A stretch of DNA of 64,000 nt from Bradyrhizobium sp. URHD0069. Its GTDB lineage: Bacteria > Pseudomonadota > Alphaproteobacteria > Rhizobiales > Xanthobacteraceae. The notes under the pieces are model-generated. The model was given only the letters and a program-made list of their open reading frames with translations, was not told where the DNA came from and made no database searches. A program made the position numbers and the translations under genes. The stretch covers positions 281,783-345,782 of the forward strand of contig NZ_KL370775.1 of NCBI RefSeq assembly GCF_000701345.1, given 5' to 3'. Below are positions 26,378 through 34,949 of this stretch, one piece after another; position 1 is the stretch's first letter, and each line of letters begins with the position of its first letter.

Positions 26378-27577
26378 TCAGCCCGCTTTTCCGAACAGGA
26401 TCGGAAGCTGCCGTGGGCCGCGTACGGTGCCTTCCGACCAGGTGACCTTGCCGGCCGGGTCCAGCCTGAAATCGGGGATGCGCTTCAGCCACTCTTCGAT
26501 GGCAACCGTCATTTCCATGCGCGCGAGGTTGGAGCCGACGCAGCGGTGAATTCCAAGGCCGAACGCGGCATGGCGATTTTCCTTGCGGTCGATCACGACC
26601 TTGTCGGCATCGGGAAACATGGCGGGATCGCGATTGGCGGCGGGAAACGATAGCAGCACCATATTGCCGGGCTTGACGGGGCAGCCGCTGATAGCCGTTT
26701 CCTTCATCACCTCGCGAGCCATCGTCACCGGCGAATAGGCGCGCAGCAATTCCTCGATCGCAGTCGGCATCAATTCCGGCTCCGCGATCAGGCGGTCGCG
26801 ATCGGCGGGCGTTTTCGCCAGATGCCAAAGCGAAGAGCCGATCGCGCTCCAGGTGGTATCGATGCCGGCGATCAGCAGCAGTCGCAGCGAACCCAGCACA
26901 TGCACATCGGACAACGGTTTGCCGTCCTTGTCTCTGGCGTTCATCAGCGTCGAGATCAGATCGTCGGTGGGGTGCTTTTTGCGATCCTCGACATGGCCGG
27001 CGAAATATGCGGTCATCGCGTGGATCGCGCGCATCATTGTGTCGTCATCCTTGATACCGAGTTCGAGGATTTCGTGGATCCATGTGATGAAAAGATCGCT
27101 GTCCTTTTCCGGGATGCCGAGCATATGGGCGATGGCGCGAACTGGAATGTGCTTGGTGTAGCGCGCCGCGGCGTCGCATTTTCCGTCGGTAATGAATTCG
27201 TCGATCAGCTCGTTGCAGATCGCGCGAACCCTCGGCTCGAGTTTTTTCATGGCGTCGGGCGTGAACGGCGGCAGCAGCAACTTCTTGGCGGGCTTGTGTT
27301 CCGGAGGATCGGAGGTGATCGGCGGCGCCGACTGCGTAGTATCGGGGCGGACGTCGCGCACGATGACCCGACGCGATGAAAAATGTTCGGTGTCGTAGGC
27401 GACCTTTTTCACCGCCTCATAGGTAGTCGGCATGTAGCAGCCGAGAAAGCGATCGGTGTGAACCACAGGCGATGCCGTCCGCAACTCGTCCCAGATCGGA
27501 AACGGATTCTCCGTCCAGCGCGGATCGGTATGGTCAAAATCGTGAACCCAGTCGGTGACGGGGGCATGATTGGACAT
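26378..27577 (-). CDS. Cytochrome P450 (class I, ferredoxin-dependent)
   Basis: 399-residue soluble bacterial P450. The I-helix oxygen-activation motif is LLIAGIDTTWSAIGSSLWHL (AGIDTT). ExxR lies in IEELLRAYSP, and the heme loop is FGLGIHRCVG with axial Cys346. Length and the absence of a membrane anchor fit three-component bacterial systems. A 3Fe-4S-type ferredoxin gene is 65 bases upstream and is the likely electron donor; no ferredoxin reductase is nearby, so that must come from elsewhere. Many such P450s in Bradyrhizobium and Rhodopseudomonas act on terpenoids or aromatic acids, but I cannot assign a subfamily. Confidence 0.95.
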   Translation of the reverse strand: MSNHAPVTDWVHDFDHTDPRWTENPFPIWDELRTASPVVHTDRFLGCYMPTTYEAVKKVAYDTEHFSSRRVIVRDVRPDTTQSAPPITSDPPEHKPAKKLLLPPFTPDAMKKLEPRVRAICNELIDEFITDGKCDAAARYTKHIPVRAIAHMLGIPEKDSDLFITWIHEILELGIKDDDTMMRAIHAMTAYFAGHVEDRKKHPTDDLISTLMNARDKDGKPLSDVHVLGSLRLLLIAGIDTTWSAIGSSLWHLAKTPADRDRLIAEPELMPTAIEELLRAYSPVTMAREVMKETAISGCPVKPGNMVLLSFPAANRDPAMFPDADKVVIDRKENRHAAFGLGIHRCVGSNLARMEMTVAIEEWLKRIPDFRLDPAGKVTWSEGTVRGPRQLPILFGKAG

Positions 27578-27642
27578 CAGGGCATTTCCTCCGGCTTTGG
27601 TTCGCTCAATAGTTCAACGAGGGTCGCTATCGCGAACCGAAT

Positions 27643-27852
27643 TCATTCCTCGGTCACATTGATCGCGATCTCCGGACAATTGGCCTTGGCGAGCCACGCT
27701 TTGTCCTCAAGTCCCGCAGGGACGGCGCCATCGCCGATTTCGTGCGCGTTGCCGAATTCATCGAGATCAAACAGTTCGGCTGCCAGCGACTTGCAACGGG
27801 CATGTCCCTGACACCTCTCCTGGTCAACCCGTACTTTCAATTTTCCGGACAT
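27643..27852 (-). CDS. P450-associated ferredoxin
   Basis: 69-residue ferredoxin. Cluster ligands: Cys14-x2-His17-x2-Cys20, then Cys59-Pro near the C-terminus. The His in place of the second Cys of a normal CxxCxxC is characteristic of the small ferredoxins that sit beside bacterial P450 genes and carry a 3Fe-4S (or unusual 4Fe-4S) cluster. The acidic surface (AAELFDLDEFGNAHEIGDG) fits docking to a P450. First gene of the five-gene run ferredoxin, P450, transporter, sulfite-oxidase-like protein, hydrolase-OsmC. Confidence 0.95.
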   Translation of the reverse strand: MSGKLKVRVDQERCQGHARCKSLAAELFDLDEFGNAHEIGDGAVPAGLEDKAWLAKANCPEIAINVTEE

Positions 27853-27978
27853 CGAAGCGTTCCTCCATGGTCGAGCTTGTCGCTCGCATCTGTAGTTTCC
27901 CGGTGACTATAATGGCGCAGGAGCTATTCGTCAGCGCCGAAAAATCGCGGGTTTTTTGCCGGCAAATCTTTTTCTCAG

Positions 27979-28082
27979 CCTCATCCTGAGGAGCGGCCGC
28001 TTGCCCGCGTCGCGAAGGATGGCGAGGTCTTGTCAACTCATGGTTCGAGACGCCGCGCGAGCTGCGCCTCCTCACCATGAGG
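27979..28082. repeat. Dispersed CCTCATCC/CCATGAGG repeat, copy 3
   Basis: Complete element: CCTCATCCTGAGGAGCGGC at the left, CATGGTTCGAGACG in the middle, CCTCCTCACCATGAGG at the right. It ends seven bases before the amidase stop codon. Little else is seen in 27853-28089. Confidence 0.85.
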
Positions 28083-28089
28083 GATCTGC

Positions 28090-29514
28090 CTACTTGGCCG
28101 GCCTCGGATCGATCGGCGTCGTGTCGCGTACTCCCAGAATGTCCTCCAGCACCTTCGCGCCCGCCAGAAGCTGTGCTTCGCCGCGCGGCGGCGCCACCAC
28201 CTGCAACCCGACCGGCAGGCCTGACGCGGTGAACCCGCACGGCAGCGATAGCGCCGGGCAGCAGACCAGCGTGATCGCATAGACGATGCCGAGCCACTCG
28301 ACGTAGTTGTCGAATTTCTTGCCGGCGCATTCCGCGACATAGCGATCCTCGATCGGAAACGGGGGGACGATGGTCGCCGGCGCCAGCAGAAGATCGTAGC
28401 TCTTGAAGAACTCAAGCGTACGCGCGGTCATCGCGACGCGCTGCGCTTCGGCGCGCGTGAGTTGTTCGACCGTCAGCTTGAGACCTTCTTCGATGTTCCA
28501 GATCACCTCGGGTTTGAGCAGAGCGCGCTTGGCCCGCAGCAGCGCCGCCTTGCTGATCGCAAAGTCGAAGGCGCGCAGCACATGGAAGCATTCATGGGCC
28601 TCGCGCAGGTCCGGATGCGCTTCCTCGACGATCGCGCCGGCTTCGGCAAAACGCGCCGCCGCCTTGCGGGTGATGGCGGCGAACTCGGGGTCGACCGGGG
28701 TGATGCCGAGATCGGGCGAGTAGGCAACGCGTGTCGGCCTCGCGCCGGAGCGCGCGGCAGCGCGAAACGACGTCGGCAGCGCGGGCAGCGACAGCGGATC
28801 GGCCGGATGCTCGCCGCTCATGGCGTCGAGCAGGAGCGCAAGATCTTCGACGTTGCGCGCCATCGGGCCCTGCACACCGAGATTGCGATCGATCTTGGCG
28901 ACCGGGGTATGCGCCACGCGGCCGATGCTCGGCCGCATCCCGACGATGCCGCAGAAGCTCGCGGGATTGCGCAGCGAGCCACCCATGTCGGAGCCATGCG
29001 CAAGCCAAGCCATACCGGTTGCAAGCGCAACGGCTGCGCCGCCTGAAGAACCGGCGGCAGATCGCGACGTATCCCAGGGATTGCGCGTTGCGCCGAACAC
29101 TTCATTGAAGGTGTTGGCGCCGGCGCCGAATTCCGGCGTGTTCGATTTGGCGTAAATGAGCCCGCCGTTGCTTTCGAGACGCTCGACCAGAAGATCGGAA
29201 CGGGCGGGAATATTGTCCTTATAAATCGGCGAGCCTTGTGTGGTCAGCACCCCCTCGACGTTGGTCAGATCCTTGATCGGCAGCGGCATGCCGGCGAGCA
29301 GGCCGCGATCGCCGATCGGTTTCTTCATCAAGGCCTTCGCCTGACTTCGGGCGCGGTCGAAGCACAGCGTCGGCAAGGCGTTCACTTTGCCGTCGACCTC
29401 GGCGATCCGCTGTTCCAGCACGTCGAGCAGATCGAGCGGTGTGACCTCGCCGGAGTTGAGTTTATCGACGATCGCGCATGCCGTGGCGCGAACCAGCCCC
29501 TGATCAGATGTCAC
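28090..29514 (-). CDS. Amidase (amidase signature family)
   Basis: 474-residue hydrolase of the amidase signature family. The Ser-cisSer-Lys triad can be placed: Lys in MPLPIKDLTNVEG near residue 79, and the Ser pair in the SRSAAGSSGGAAVALATG block with MGGSLRNPASFCGIVGMRPS following. These enzymes release ammonia from amides. The C-terminal half includes LLLAPATIVPPFPIEDR and LPCGFTASGLPVGLQVVAP, normal for the family. GTG start with GGAG upstream. Divergent from an esterase gene. Substrate unknown. Confidence 0.93.
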   Translation of the reverse strand: MTSDQGLVRATACAIVDKLNSGEVTPLDLLDVLEQRIAEVDGKVNALPTLCFDRARSQAKALMKKPIGDRGLLAGMPLPIKDLTNVEGVLTTQGSPIYKDNIPARSDLLVERLESNGGLIYAKSNTPEFGAGANTFNEVFGATRNPWDTSRSAAGSSGGAAVALATGMAWLAHGSDMGGSLRNPASFCGIVGMRPSIGRVAHTPVAKIDRNLGVQGPMARNVEDLALLLDAMSGEHPADPLSLPALPTSFRAAARSGARPTRVAYSPDLGITPVDPEFAAITRKAAARFAEAGAIVEEAHPDLREAHECFHVLRAFDFAISKAALLRAKRALLKPEVIWNIEEGLKLTVEQLTRAEAQRVAMTARTLEFFKSYDLLLAPATIVPPFPIEDRYVAECAGKKFDNYVEWLGIVYAITLVCCPALSLPCGFTASGLPVGLQVVAPPRGEAQLLAGAKVLEDILGVRDTTPIDPRPAK

Positions 29515-29625
29515 TTACGTCTCCATCGTTTCCGCTTCTCGATAGCGGATTGTGTGGTTCTGTAAAACATTTTCCGGCAAAGTGGCAACGCAGCGGAGCT
29601 AACCGCCGGAATCGGAGATTTGAGC

Positions 29626-30477
29626 ATGACGACAGCGTTCGACGCGCCTGATTGGCGTGCCATGAGCCAGGAACAACGAGACCTCGGCCTCAATAACGGC
29701 GTTGCCGTGGCTGGAAGCGCCGAAATTGTGGCCGGCTGGGAGCGGCATTCAGCTGAGACGCGGGCGCGGTATTCCGATCACCTCGACCTCAGATACGGCC
29801 CGCGCGAGCGCAACCGGATCGACTTTCTCAAAGTCGCCGGGAACGGGCCGACGCTCGTGTTCATCCACGGCGGCTACTGGCAGATGCGCGCCAAGGAAGC
29901 CTTTACGCTCTTTGCCGAAGGCTCGATGGCGCGTGGCATCAATGTCGCATTGCTTGGCTACACGCTCGCGCCGGATGCGACGCTCGATGAGATCGTCGCC
30001 GAAATTCATCGGGCGCTCGACTTTCTGGTTGCACAATTACCTGCGCTCGGTGGCGACGCGAGCCGGATTGTCGTCTCCGGATGGTCCGCCGGCGGACATC
30101 TCACTTCGATGGCGCTGTCGCATCCGCAGGTAAAAGCCGGAATGGCGATCAGCGGCATCTATGATCTCGAGCCGATCCGCCACAGCTATCTCAACCTCAA
30201 GCTCGGGCTCGACGAAGCGACGTCGCGCCGCAACTCGCCTGTCCTGCAGGCCGGAGGCGTGATGAAGCCGCTGTCGCTGGTCGTCGGCAGTTCAGAATTG
30301 CCGCTGTTGCGCAAGCAGACCGCGGATTTCGCAGTCCACCGCGCCAAATACGGTTTGCCCGTCACTTACGAAGAGATCCCCGGCGCCAACCATTACACCA
30401 TCATGAACGAAATGGTCTCGCCGAGAGGCCGGATCACGACCCTGATCCGGCAGTTGTTCGAGCGCACGGCGGGCTAG
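29626..30477 (+). CDS. Alpha/beta hydrolase, HGGYW-type esterase
   Basis: 283-residue hydrolase. Oxyanion motif FIHGGYWQMRAKEAF near residues 83-97, nucleophile elbow VSGWSAGGHL near residue 150, and His in GANHYTIMNEM near the C-terminus. HGGYW is the signature seen in kynurenine-formamidase-like and related short-chain esterases. The N-terminus has a helical cap (WRAMSQEQRDLGLNNGVAV). GGAG precedes ATG 29626; a TTG six bases earlier is less likely. Divergent from the amidase gene. Formamide or small-ester hydrolysis is the likeliest activity. Confidence 0.88.
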   Translation: MTTAFDAPDWRAMSQEQRDLGLNNGVAVAGSAEIVAGWERHSAETRARYSDHLDLRYGPRERNRIDFLKVAGNGPTLVFIHGGYWQMRAKEAFTLFAEGSMARGINVALLGYTLAPDATLDEIVAEIHRALDFLVAQLPALGGDASRIVVSGWSAGGHLTSMALSHPQVKAGMAISGIYDLEPIRHSYLNLKLGLDEATSRRNSPVLQAGGVMKPLSLVVGSSELPLLRKQTADFAVHRAKYGLPVTYEEIPGANHYTIMNEMVSPRGRITTLIRQLFERTAG

Positions 30478-30504
30478 CAATCGAGAGTCAACAACGAAGA
30501 CTAA

Positions 30505-30553
30505 ATTGCTTCGTCGTTAGCGCACCTCGCAATGCGCACCTCCCAATGACGGC
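30505..30553. repeat. Relic of the TCATTACGAGG...CAATGACGG repeat
   Basis: AATTGCTTCGTCGTTAGCG and CCCAATGACGG match parts of the element at 8857-8969 (opposite strand order at the left part). It lies between two convergent genes. Confidence 0.45.
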
Positions 30554-30564
30554 GGGCGGAGCGG

Positions 30565-31341
30565 CTAACCCCAACCAGCGCTGATCCCGCCGTCGACGGT
30601 GTAAATCACGCCCGAAGTGTAACCGGAACGGTCGGAGGCGAGGAACGCCATCAGGTCGCCGATTTCCCGCGCCTGCGCCGGCCGGCCGAGCGGCAAGCCT
30701 TTTTGGTATTCCTTATAGCGGTTCTCGTCGCCGAACTGCTGCTTGGCGCGCGTCTTCAGCAGCGTGACGTGGCGGTCGGTGCCAACAGGTCCGGGATTGA
30801 TGCCGACCACGCGGATGTTGTCGGCGAGGCTTTTGCTGCCGAGCGCGCGGGTAAACGCCATCAGCGCCGCGTTGCCGGCGCTGCCGCAGATATAATTGGC
30901 ATCGAACTTTTCTCCGGCGGCGCCGATGTCGTTGACGATGACGCCATGCCCGCGCGATTTCATCTGCGCGTAGATCGCGCGGGTAAGATTGATGTAACCG
31001 AACACTTTCAGCTCCCAGGCGTGACGCCATGTCGCCTCGTCGATCTTGTCGATCGAGCCGCCCGGAATATCGCCGGCATTGTTGACGAGAATGTCGATAT
31101 CGGAGGCGTCCTTGACAAGCCTGGCAATATCTTCGGGTTTGCGCAGGTCAACGACATGAGCCGTGGCGTCGATTTGATGGGCTGATCGCAGGCGCTCGGC
31201 GAGAGCTTTCAGTTGATCGCCGCTGCGGGCCGCCAGCCGCAGATCAGCGCCTTCTTCGGCAAAGGCTTCGGCCGCTGCCGCGCCAATGCCCTTCGATGCG
31301 CCGGTAATCAGGACACGCTTGCCGCGCAAATGGAGATCCAT
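30565..31341 (-). CDS. SDR-family oxidoreductase with altered active site
   Basis: 258-residue short-chain dehydrogenase fold. The cofactor motif TGASKGIG (residues 13-20) and the structural NNAG (residues 87-90) are intact, and the C-terminus SGVIYTVDGGISAGWG is standard. The catalytic core is not: the Tyr150 region reads YICGSAGN, so the Lys of YxxxK is Ser154, and the position 13 residues before the Tyr, normally the catalytic Ser, is Asn137 in VIVNDIG. Binding of NAD(P) is likely, ordinary SDR catalysis doubtful unless other residues take over. Convergent with the esterase gene. Confidence 0.88.
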   Translation of the reverse strand: MDLHLRGKRVLITGASKGIGAAAAEAFAEEGADLRLAARSGDQLKALAERLRSAHQIDATAHVVDLRKPEDIARLVKDASDIDILVNNAGDIPGGSIDKIDEATWRHAWELKVFGYINLTRAIYAQMKSRGHGVIVNDIGAAGEKFDANYICGSAGNAALMAFTRALGSKSLADNIRVVGINPGPVGTDRHVTLLKTRAKQQFGDENRYKEYQKGLPLGRPAQAREIGDLMAFLASDRSGYTSGVIYTVDGGISAGWG

Positions 31342-31421
31342 GGCATTACTCTCTTTGGTGGGAGATGTCGGAGGAGGGTCGTCGCTGAATTTAACCGTTA
31401 GGCTGTCGCCGTCGAAGCCGT

Positions 31422-31442
31422 CAACATTGCAGTGCAGTGTTG
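31422..31442. promoter_or_regulatory. Near-perfect 21-bp palindrome upstream of the tartrate-dehydrogenase-like gene
   Basis: Left half CAACATTGCA, centre G, right half TGCAGTGTTG; one mismatched pair. It ends 79 bases before the start codon and also lies upstream of the divergent SDR gene. Words CAACAT and TGCA recur at the phasin upstream palindrome. A regulator site is likely; identity unknown. Confidence 0.5.
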
Positions 31443-31521
31443 CACCGTGACGAGGTTTGGTTCATTGCAATCCGGTCAAAACGACGTCGCCGGCGCGGCG
31501 AGCGCATTAAGGAATCTCTCG

Positions 31522-32601
31522 ATGAGCAACCAAAAAAAGCAATATCGAATCGCGGTCATTCCCGGCGACGGCATCGGCAAGGAAGTGGTGCCGGAAGGGC
31601 TGCGCGTGCTGGAGGCGGCCGCGAAAAAGCACGGCGTCAGCATGCATTTCGATCATTTCGATTTCGCATCCTGGGACTACTATGAAAAGCACGGCGAGAT
31701 GATGCCGGAGGACTGGAAGGCCAAAATCGGCAAGCATGACGCGATCTATTTCGGCGCGGTCGGCTGGCCGGCGAAAATCCCCGATCACATTTCGTTGTGG
31801 GGATCGCTGATCAAGTTCCGCCGGGAATTCGACCAATATGTCAATCTTCGGCCGGTGCGGCTGATGCCGGGGGTGCCGTCGCCGCTCGCCAACCGCAAGC
31901 CCGGCGATATCGATTTCTGGGTGGTGCGCGAAAACACCGAAGGCGAATATTCTTCGGTAGGCGGACGGATGTTTCCGGATACCGAGCGCGAATTCGTGAC
32001 GCAACAAACCGTCATGACCCGCATCGGCGTCGATCGTATTTTGAAGTTCGCCTTTGACCTTGCGCAATCGCGGCCGAAGAAGCATCTGACCTCGGCGACG
32101 AAATCCAACGGCATTTCCATCACCATGCCGTATTGGGACGAACGCGTGGAGGCGATGGCCAAGAATTACCCTGCGGTGAAGTGGGACAAGTATCACATCG
32201 ATATTCTCACCGCGAATTTCGTGCTGCATCCGGACTGGTTCGACGTCGTGGTCGGCTCCAACTTGTTCGGCGACATCCTCTCCGATCTGGGGCCTGCCTG
32301 TACCGGCACCATCGGCATTGCGCCCTCCGGCAACATCAATCCGGAAGGAAATTTCCCCTCGGTGTTCGAGCCGGTGCACGGCTCGGCACCCGACATCGCG
32401 GGGCAGGGCATTGCGAACCCGATCGGCATGATTTGGTCCGGCGCGATGATGCTGGAGCACCTTGGCGAGAAGAGCGCCGCAGCATCGATCGTGGGCGCCA
32501 TCGAGCGCACGCTCGGCGAACGCACGCTGCGCACCCGCGATCTCGGCGGCAACGCCGATACGGTCGCCTGCGGCAAGGCGGTAGCCGAGATGGTGGAGTA
32601 G
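31522..32601 (+). CDS. ttuC: Tartrate dehydrogenase/decarboxylase-like, isocitrate/isopropylmalate dehydrogenase family
   Basis: 359-residue NAD-dependent oxidative decarboxylase. Nucleotide-side motif IPGDGIGKEVVPEGLRVLE at the N-terminus; substrate-binding Arg set in FRREFDQYVNLRPVRLMPG; VVRENTEGEYSSVGG near residue 138; metal-binding Asp in NLFGDILSDLGPACTGTIGI; and EPVHGSAPDIAGQGIANPIG. The aromatic GAVGWPAKIPDHISLWGSLI segment matches TtuC/YeaU tartrate dehydrogenases rather than LeuB. The true substrate may be tartrate, malate or a related 2-hydroxyacid. AAGGAA precedes ATG 31522. Fits the local theme of 2-hydroxy acids and tetronates. Confidence 0.9.
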   Translation: MSNQKKQYRIAVIPGDGIGKEVVPEGLRVLEAAAKKHGVSMHFDHFDFASWDYYEKHGEMMPEDWKAKIGKHDAIYFGAVGWPAKIPDHISLWGSLIKFRREFDQYVNLRPVRLMPGVPSPLANRKPGDIDFWVVRENTEGEYSSVGGRMFPDTEREFVTQQTVMTRIGVDRILKFAFDLAQSRPKKHLTSATKSNGISITMPYWDERVEAMAKNYPAVKWDKYHIDILTANFVLHPDWFDVVVGSNLFGDILSDLGPACTGTIGIAPSGNINPEGNFPSVFEPVHGSAPDIAGQGIANPIGMIWSGAMMLEHLGEKSAAASIVGAIERTLGERTLRTRDLGGNADTVACGKAVAEMVE

Positions 32602-32612
32602 GGCGGCGAGAC

Positions 32613-32710
32613 CCTCATGGTGAGGAGGCGCCTCTTGCGCCGTCTCGAACCATGAGGCTCCCCGATCCATCCTTCGAGACGCGGCGGAGAGGGCGCTCCT
32701 CAAGATGAGG
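32613..32710. repeat. Dispersed CCTCATGG/AGATGAGG repeat, copy 4
   Basis: CCTCATGGTGAGGAGGCG, then TCGAACCATGAGG, then CATCCTTCGAGACGC, ending CTCAAGATGAGG. Same order and orientation as copy 2. It separates two convergent genes. Confidence 0.85.
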
Positions 32711-32726
32711 GCAGCGTGTGCGGCGG

Positions 32727-33641
32727 CTAAGCTGCCGTCGCAATCCGTCTGCAGTGCTCCCATGCAGCCCCAATCAGATTCTCGCTCGCTTCGGGGGTGC
32801 GGAAGGCCGAATGCGCCGACAGCGTCACGTTCGGTAATTTCGTCAGCGGATGGTCTACCGGCAGCGGCTCGATGTTGAAGACGTCGAGTCCGGCATGCCG
32901 GATGTGCCCCGATTTCAAGGCGTCGATCATCGCACCTTCATCGACCAGCGCGCCACGCGCGGTATTGACCAGGATCACGCCCGGCCGCATCGAGGCGATC
33001 CGCTCGCGGGAAAGCAAGCCGCGGGTTTCGTCGTTCAACAAGAGATGCAGCGAGATAACGTGGCTCGCAACCAGCAGCGTGTTCAGATCGACGAAGGCGA
33101 CGCCCGGATAGGCTTTCGCGGACCGGTTCCACGCGATCACGCGCATACCGCTCCCGAGTGCGATGCGGGCTACTTCCGCGGCGATGCCGCCGAAGCCGAT
33201 CAGGCCCAGCGTCTTGCCGGTCAGCTGCATGCCGTCCTCGCGCAGCCAGTTGCCGGCGCGCATCTCGCGGTCCATCTGCGCGATACCGCGCGCCGCCGCC
33301 CACATCAGCGCGACTGTGGATTCGGCAACCGCCGTGTCGCCATAGCCCCTGATCAGGTGAACGGTTATGCCGAGCTCGGCGAGTTCTTCCGGATTCATAT
33401 AGCTGCGTGCGCCGGTGCCCAAAAATACCACGTGCTTGAGGCCTGCGCATTTGCGCGCGATTTCGGTCGGCAGCGCGGTGTGATCGACGATCGCAATCTC
33501 AGCGTCGTCGATCACCCCAGGCAGTTGATCCGGCGTCACGTCGGGGTCGCGATGAATCTGCACCCTGGGATCGCCTTGCTTCTCCAGACGTTCGAAAATC
33601 ACCGCCAGCGATTCATTGGCGTCGACGAAAACTCCACGCAC
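32727..33641 (-). CDS. D-2-hydroxyacid dehydrogenase (NAD-dependent)
   Basis: 304-residue dehydrogenase of the D-isomer-specific 2-hydroxyacid family. Cofactor motif LGLIGFGGIAAEVARIA near residues 144-160. Catalytic residues are all there: Arg in VNTARGALVDEG, Glu in DVFNIEPLPVDHP, His in LSAHSAFRTPEA. The HLIRGYGDTAVAESTVALMW block is the usual substrate-side helix. Members reduce or oxidise hydroxypyruvate, glyoxylate or phosphoglycerate-like acids. GTG start with GGAG upstream, 18 bases after the carbamoylase-type gene, so the two are one unit. Confidence 0.92.
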   Translation of the reverse strand: MRGVFVDANESLAVIFERLEKQGDPRVQIHRDPDVTPDQLPGVIDDAEIAIVDHTALPTEIARKCAGLKHVVFLGTGARSYMNPEELAELGITVHLIRGYGDTAVAESTVALMWAAARGIAQMDREMRAGNWLREDGMQLTGKTLGLIGFGGIAAEVARIALGSGMRVIAWNRSAKAYPGVAFVDLNTLLVASHVISLHLLLNDETRGLLSRERIASMRPGVILVNTARGALVDEGAMIDALKSGHIRHAGLDVFNIEPLPVDHPLTKLPNVTLSAHSAFRTPEASENLIGAAWEHCRRIATAA

Positions 33642-33659
33642 TGAATTCTCCGTTGTTGA

Positions 33660-34910
33660 TTAAGAAGCGACCCCGGCGAGCGCGAGCACGGTATGCATTA
33701 GCGCGTTGGCGCCGGCGGTGCAGTCGGCTTGGGTCGCGTCCTCAAGCTCGTTGTGGCTGACGCCGTCCTTGCAGGGCACGAAAATCATCGCCGAAGGCAC
33801 GACGTTGGCGAGGTTGCAGGCGTCGTGACCGGCGCCCGAGGTGATGCGGCGGTGGCTGTAGCCAAGGGTTTTGGTCGCGTTCTCGACCGCGTCGACCAGC
33901 TTGGCGTTGAAAACGGTCGGTTCCTTGCGCCAGATCGCATCAAGCGCAATCTCGACCCTGCGCCGCGCCGCGATTTCCGCCACCGCGCTTCGCAAATCCT
34001 TGTCGATGGCATCGAGCGTTTCCGCGTTGGGACTTCTAATGTCGACCGTGAAGGCGATCTCGCCCGGGATCACGTTACGCGAGGGCGCGGCAATGACGGC
34101 TTCACCCACGGTGCCGACCGCGTTGGGACCATGCAGCTTCGCAATACGCTCAACAGCCAGCACGAATTCGGACAATGTCGCTAAGGCGTCGCGGCGCAGC
34201 GGCATCGGCGTGGTGCCGGCGTGACTTTCAAAGCCGGTGACCTTGCCGTCGTACCAGACAATGCCCTGGCCGCGATCCACCACGCCGATAGTCTTGTTTT
34301 CGGCCTCGAGCAGCGGTCCTTGCTCGATGTGGAGTTCGACGAAGGCGCCGAACTTGCGCGCGCCGACGGGCTCGCTGCCGCGGTAGCCGATGCTGTCGAG
34401 CGCTTCGCCGACGCTGATGCCGGCGCCATCACGCCGCGCCAGAATGTTTTCCGTGGTGTGATCGCCGGCATAGGCCGCAGACGCCATTGTCGCCGGCGCA
34501 AAGCGCGAACCTTCCTCGTTGGTCCAGTTGACGATGCAAATTGGCGTTTCGGTCTCGATCCCGGCGTCATTGAGGGTGCGGACCACCTCCAGTGCCGCCA
34601 ACGTCCCAAGCACGCCGTCGAATTTTCCGCCCGTCGGCTGGGTATCCAGATGCGAGCCAAGCCCGACCGGCGGCTTCGACATGTCGCGACCCTTGCGCAG
34701 CCCAAACATCGATCCCAACGCATCGACATGCACTTCGAGGCCCGCGGCCTCGCACGCCCTGCGGAACCAGTCGCGCACCTGTTTGTCCTCGGAGCCGAGC
34801 GTCAGCCGCCGCACCCCGCCTTTCGGCGTGGCTCCGAATTTCGCGGTTTCGTGAATGGTATCCCAAAGGCGGGCGGAATCGATTTGCAGATTGGAGGCGA
34901 CTTTGGCCAT
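33660..34910 (-). CDS. Zn-dependent amidohydrolase (allantoate amidohydrolase / N-carbamoyl-L-amino-acid hydrolase family)
   Basis: 416-residue M20-like hydrolase. Metal ligands are recognisable: His and Asp in GLGSHLDTQPTGGKFDGVLG near residues 82-101, Glu in NWTNEEGSRF, His in FVELHIEQGPLLE, and His in SGAGHDACN near the C-terminus. The family splits N-carbamoyl groups from amino acids, beta-ureidopropionate or allantoate. The dimerisation-domain segment RNVIPGEIAFTVDIR is present. It is transcribed with the D-2-hydroxyacid dehydrogenase and lies next to a LysR gene on the same strand. Substrate not resolvable. Confidence 0.92.
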   Translation of the reverse strand: MAKVASNLQIDSARLWDTIHETAKFGATPKGGVRRLTLGSEDKQVRDWFRRACEAAGLEVHVDALGSMFGLRKGRDMSKPPVGLGSHLDTQPTGGKFDGVLGTLAALEVVRTLNDAGIETETPICIVNWTNEEGSRFAPATMASAAYAGDHTTENILARRDGAGISVGEALDSIGYRGSEPVGARKFGAFVELHIEQGPLLEAENKTIGVVDRGQGIVWYDGKVTGFESHAGTTPMPLRRDALATLSEFVLAVERIAKLHGPNAVGTVGEAVIAAPSRNVIPGEIAFTVDIRSPNAETLDAIDKDLRSAVAEIAARRRVEIALDAIWRKEPTVFNAKLVDAVENATKTLGYSHRRITSGAGHDACNLANVVPSAMIFVPCKDGVSHNELEDATQADCTAGANALMHTVLALAGVAS

Positions 34911-34949
34911 AGAGCTATTCCATCAGGAGACGCGCGCACTCGATCATTT

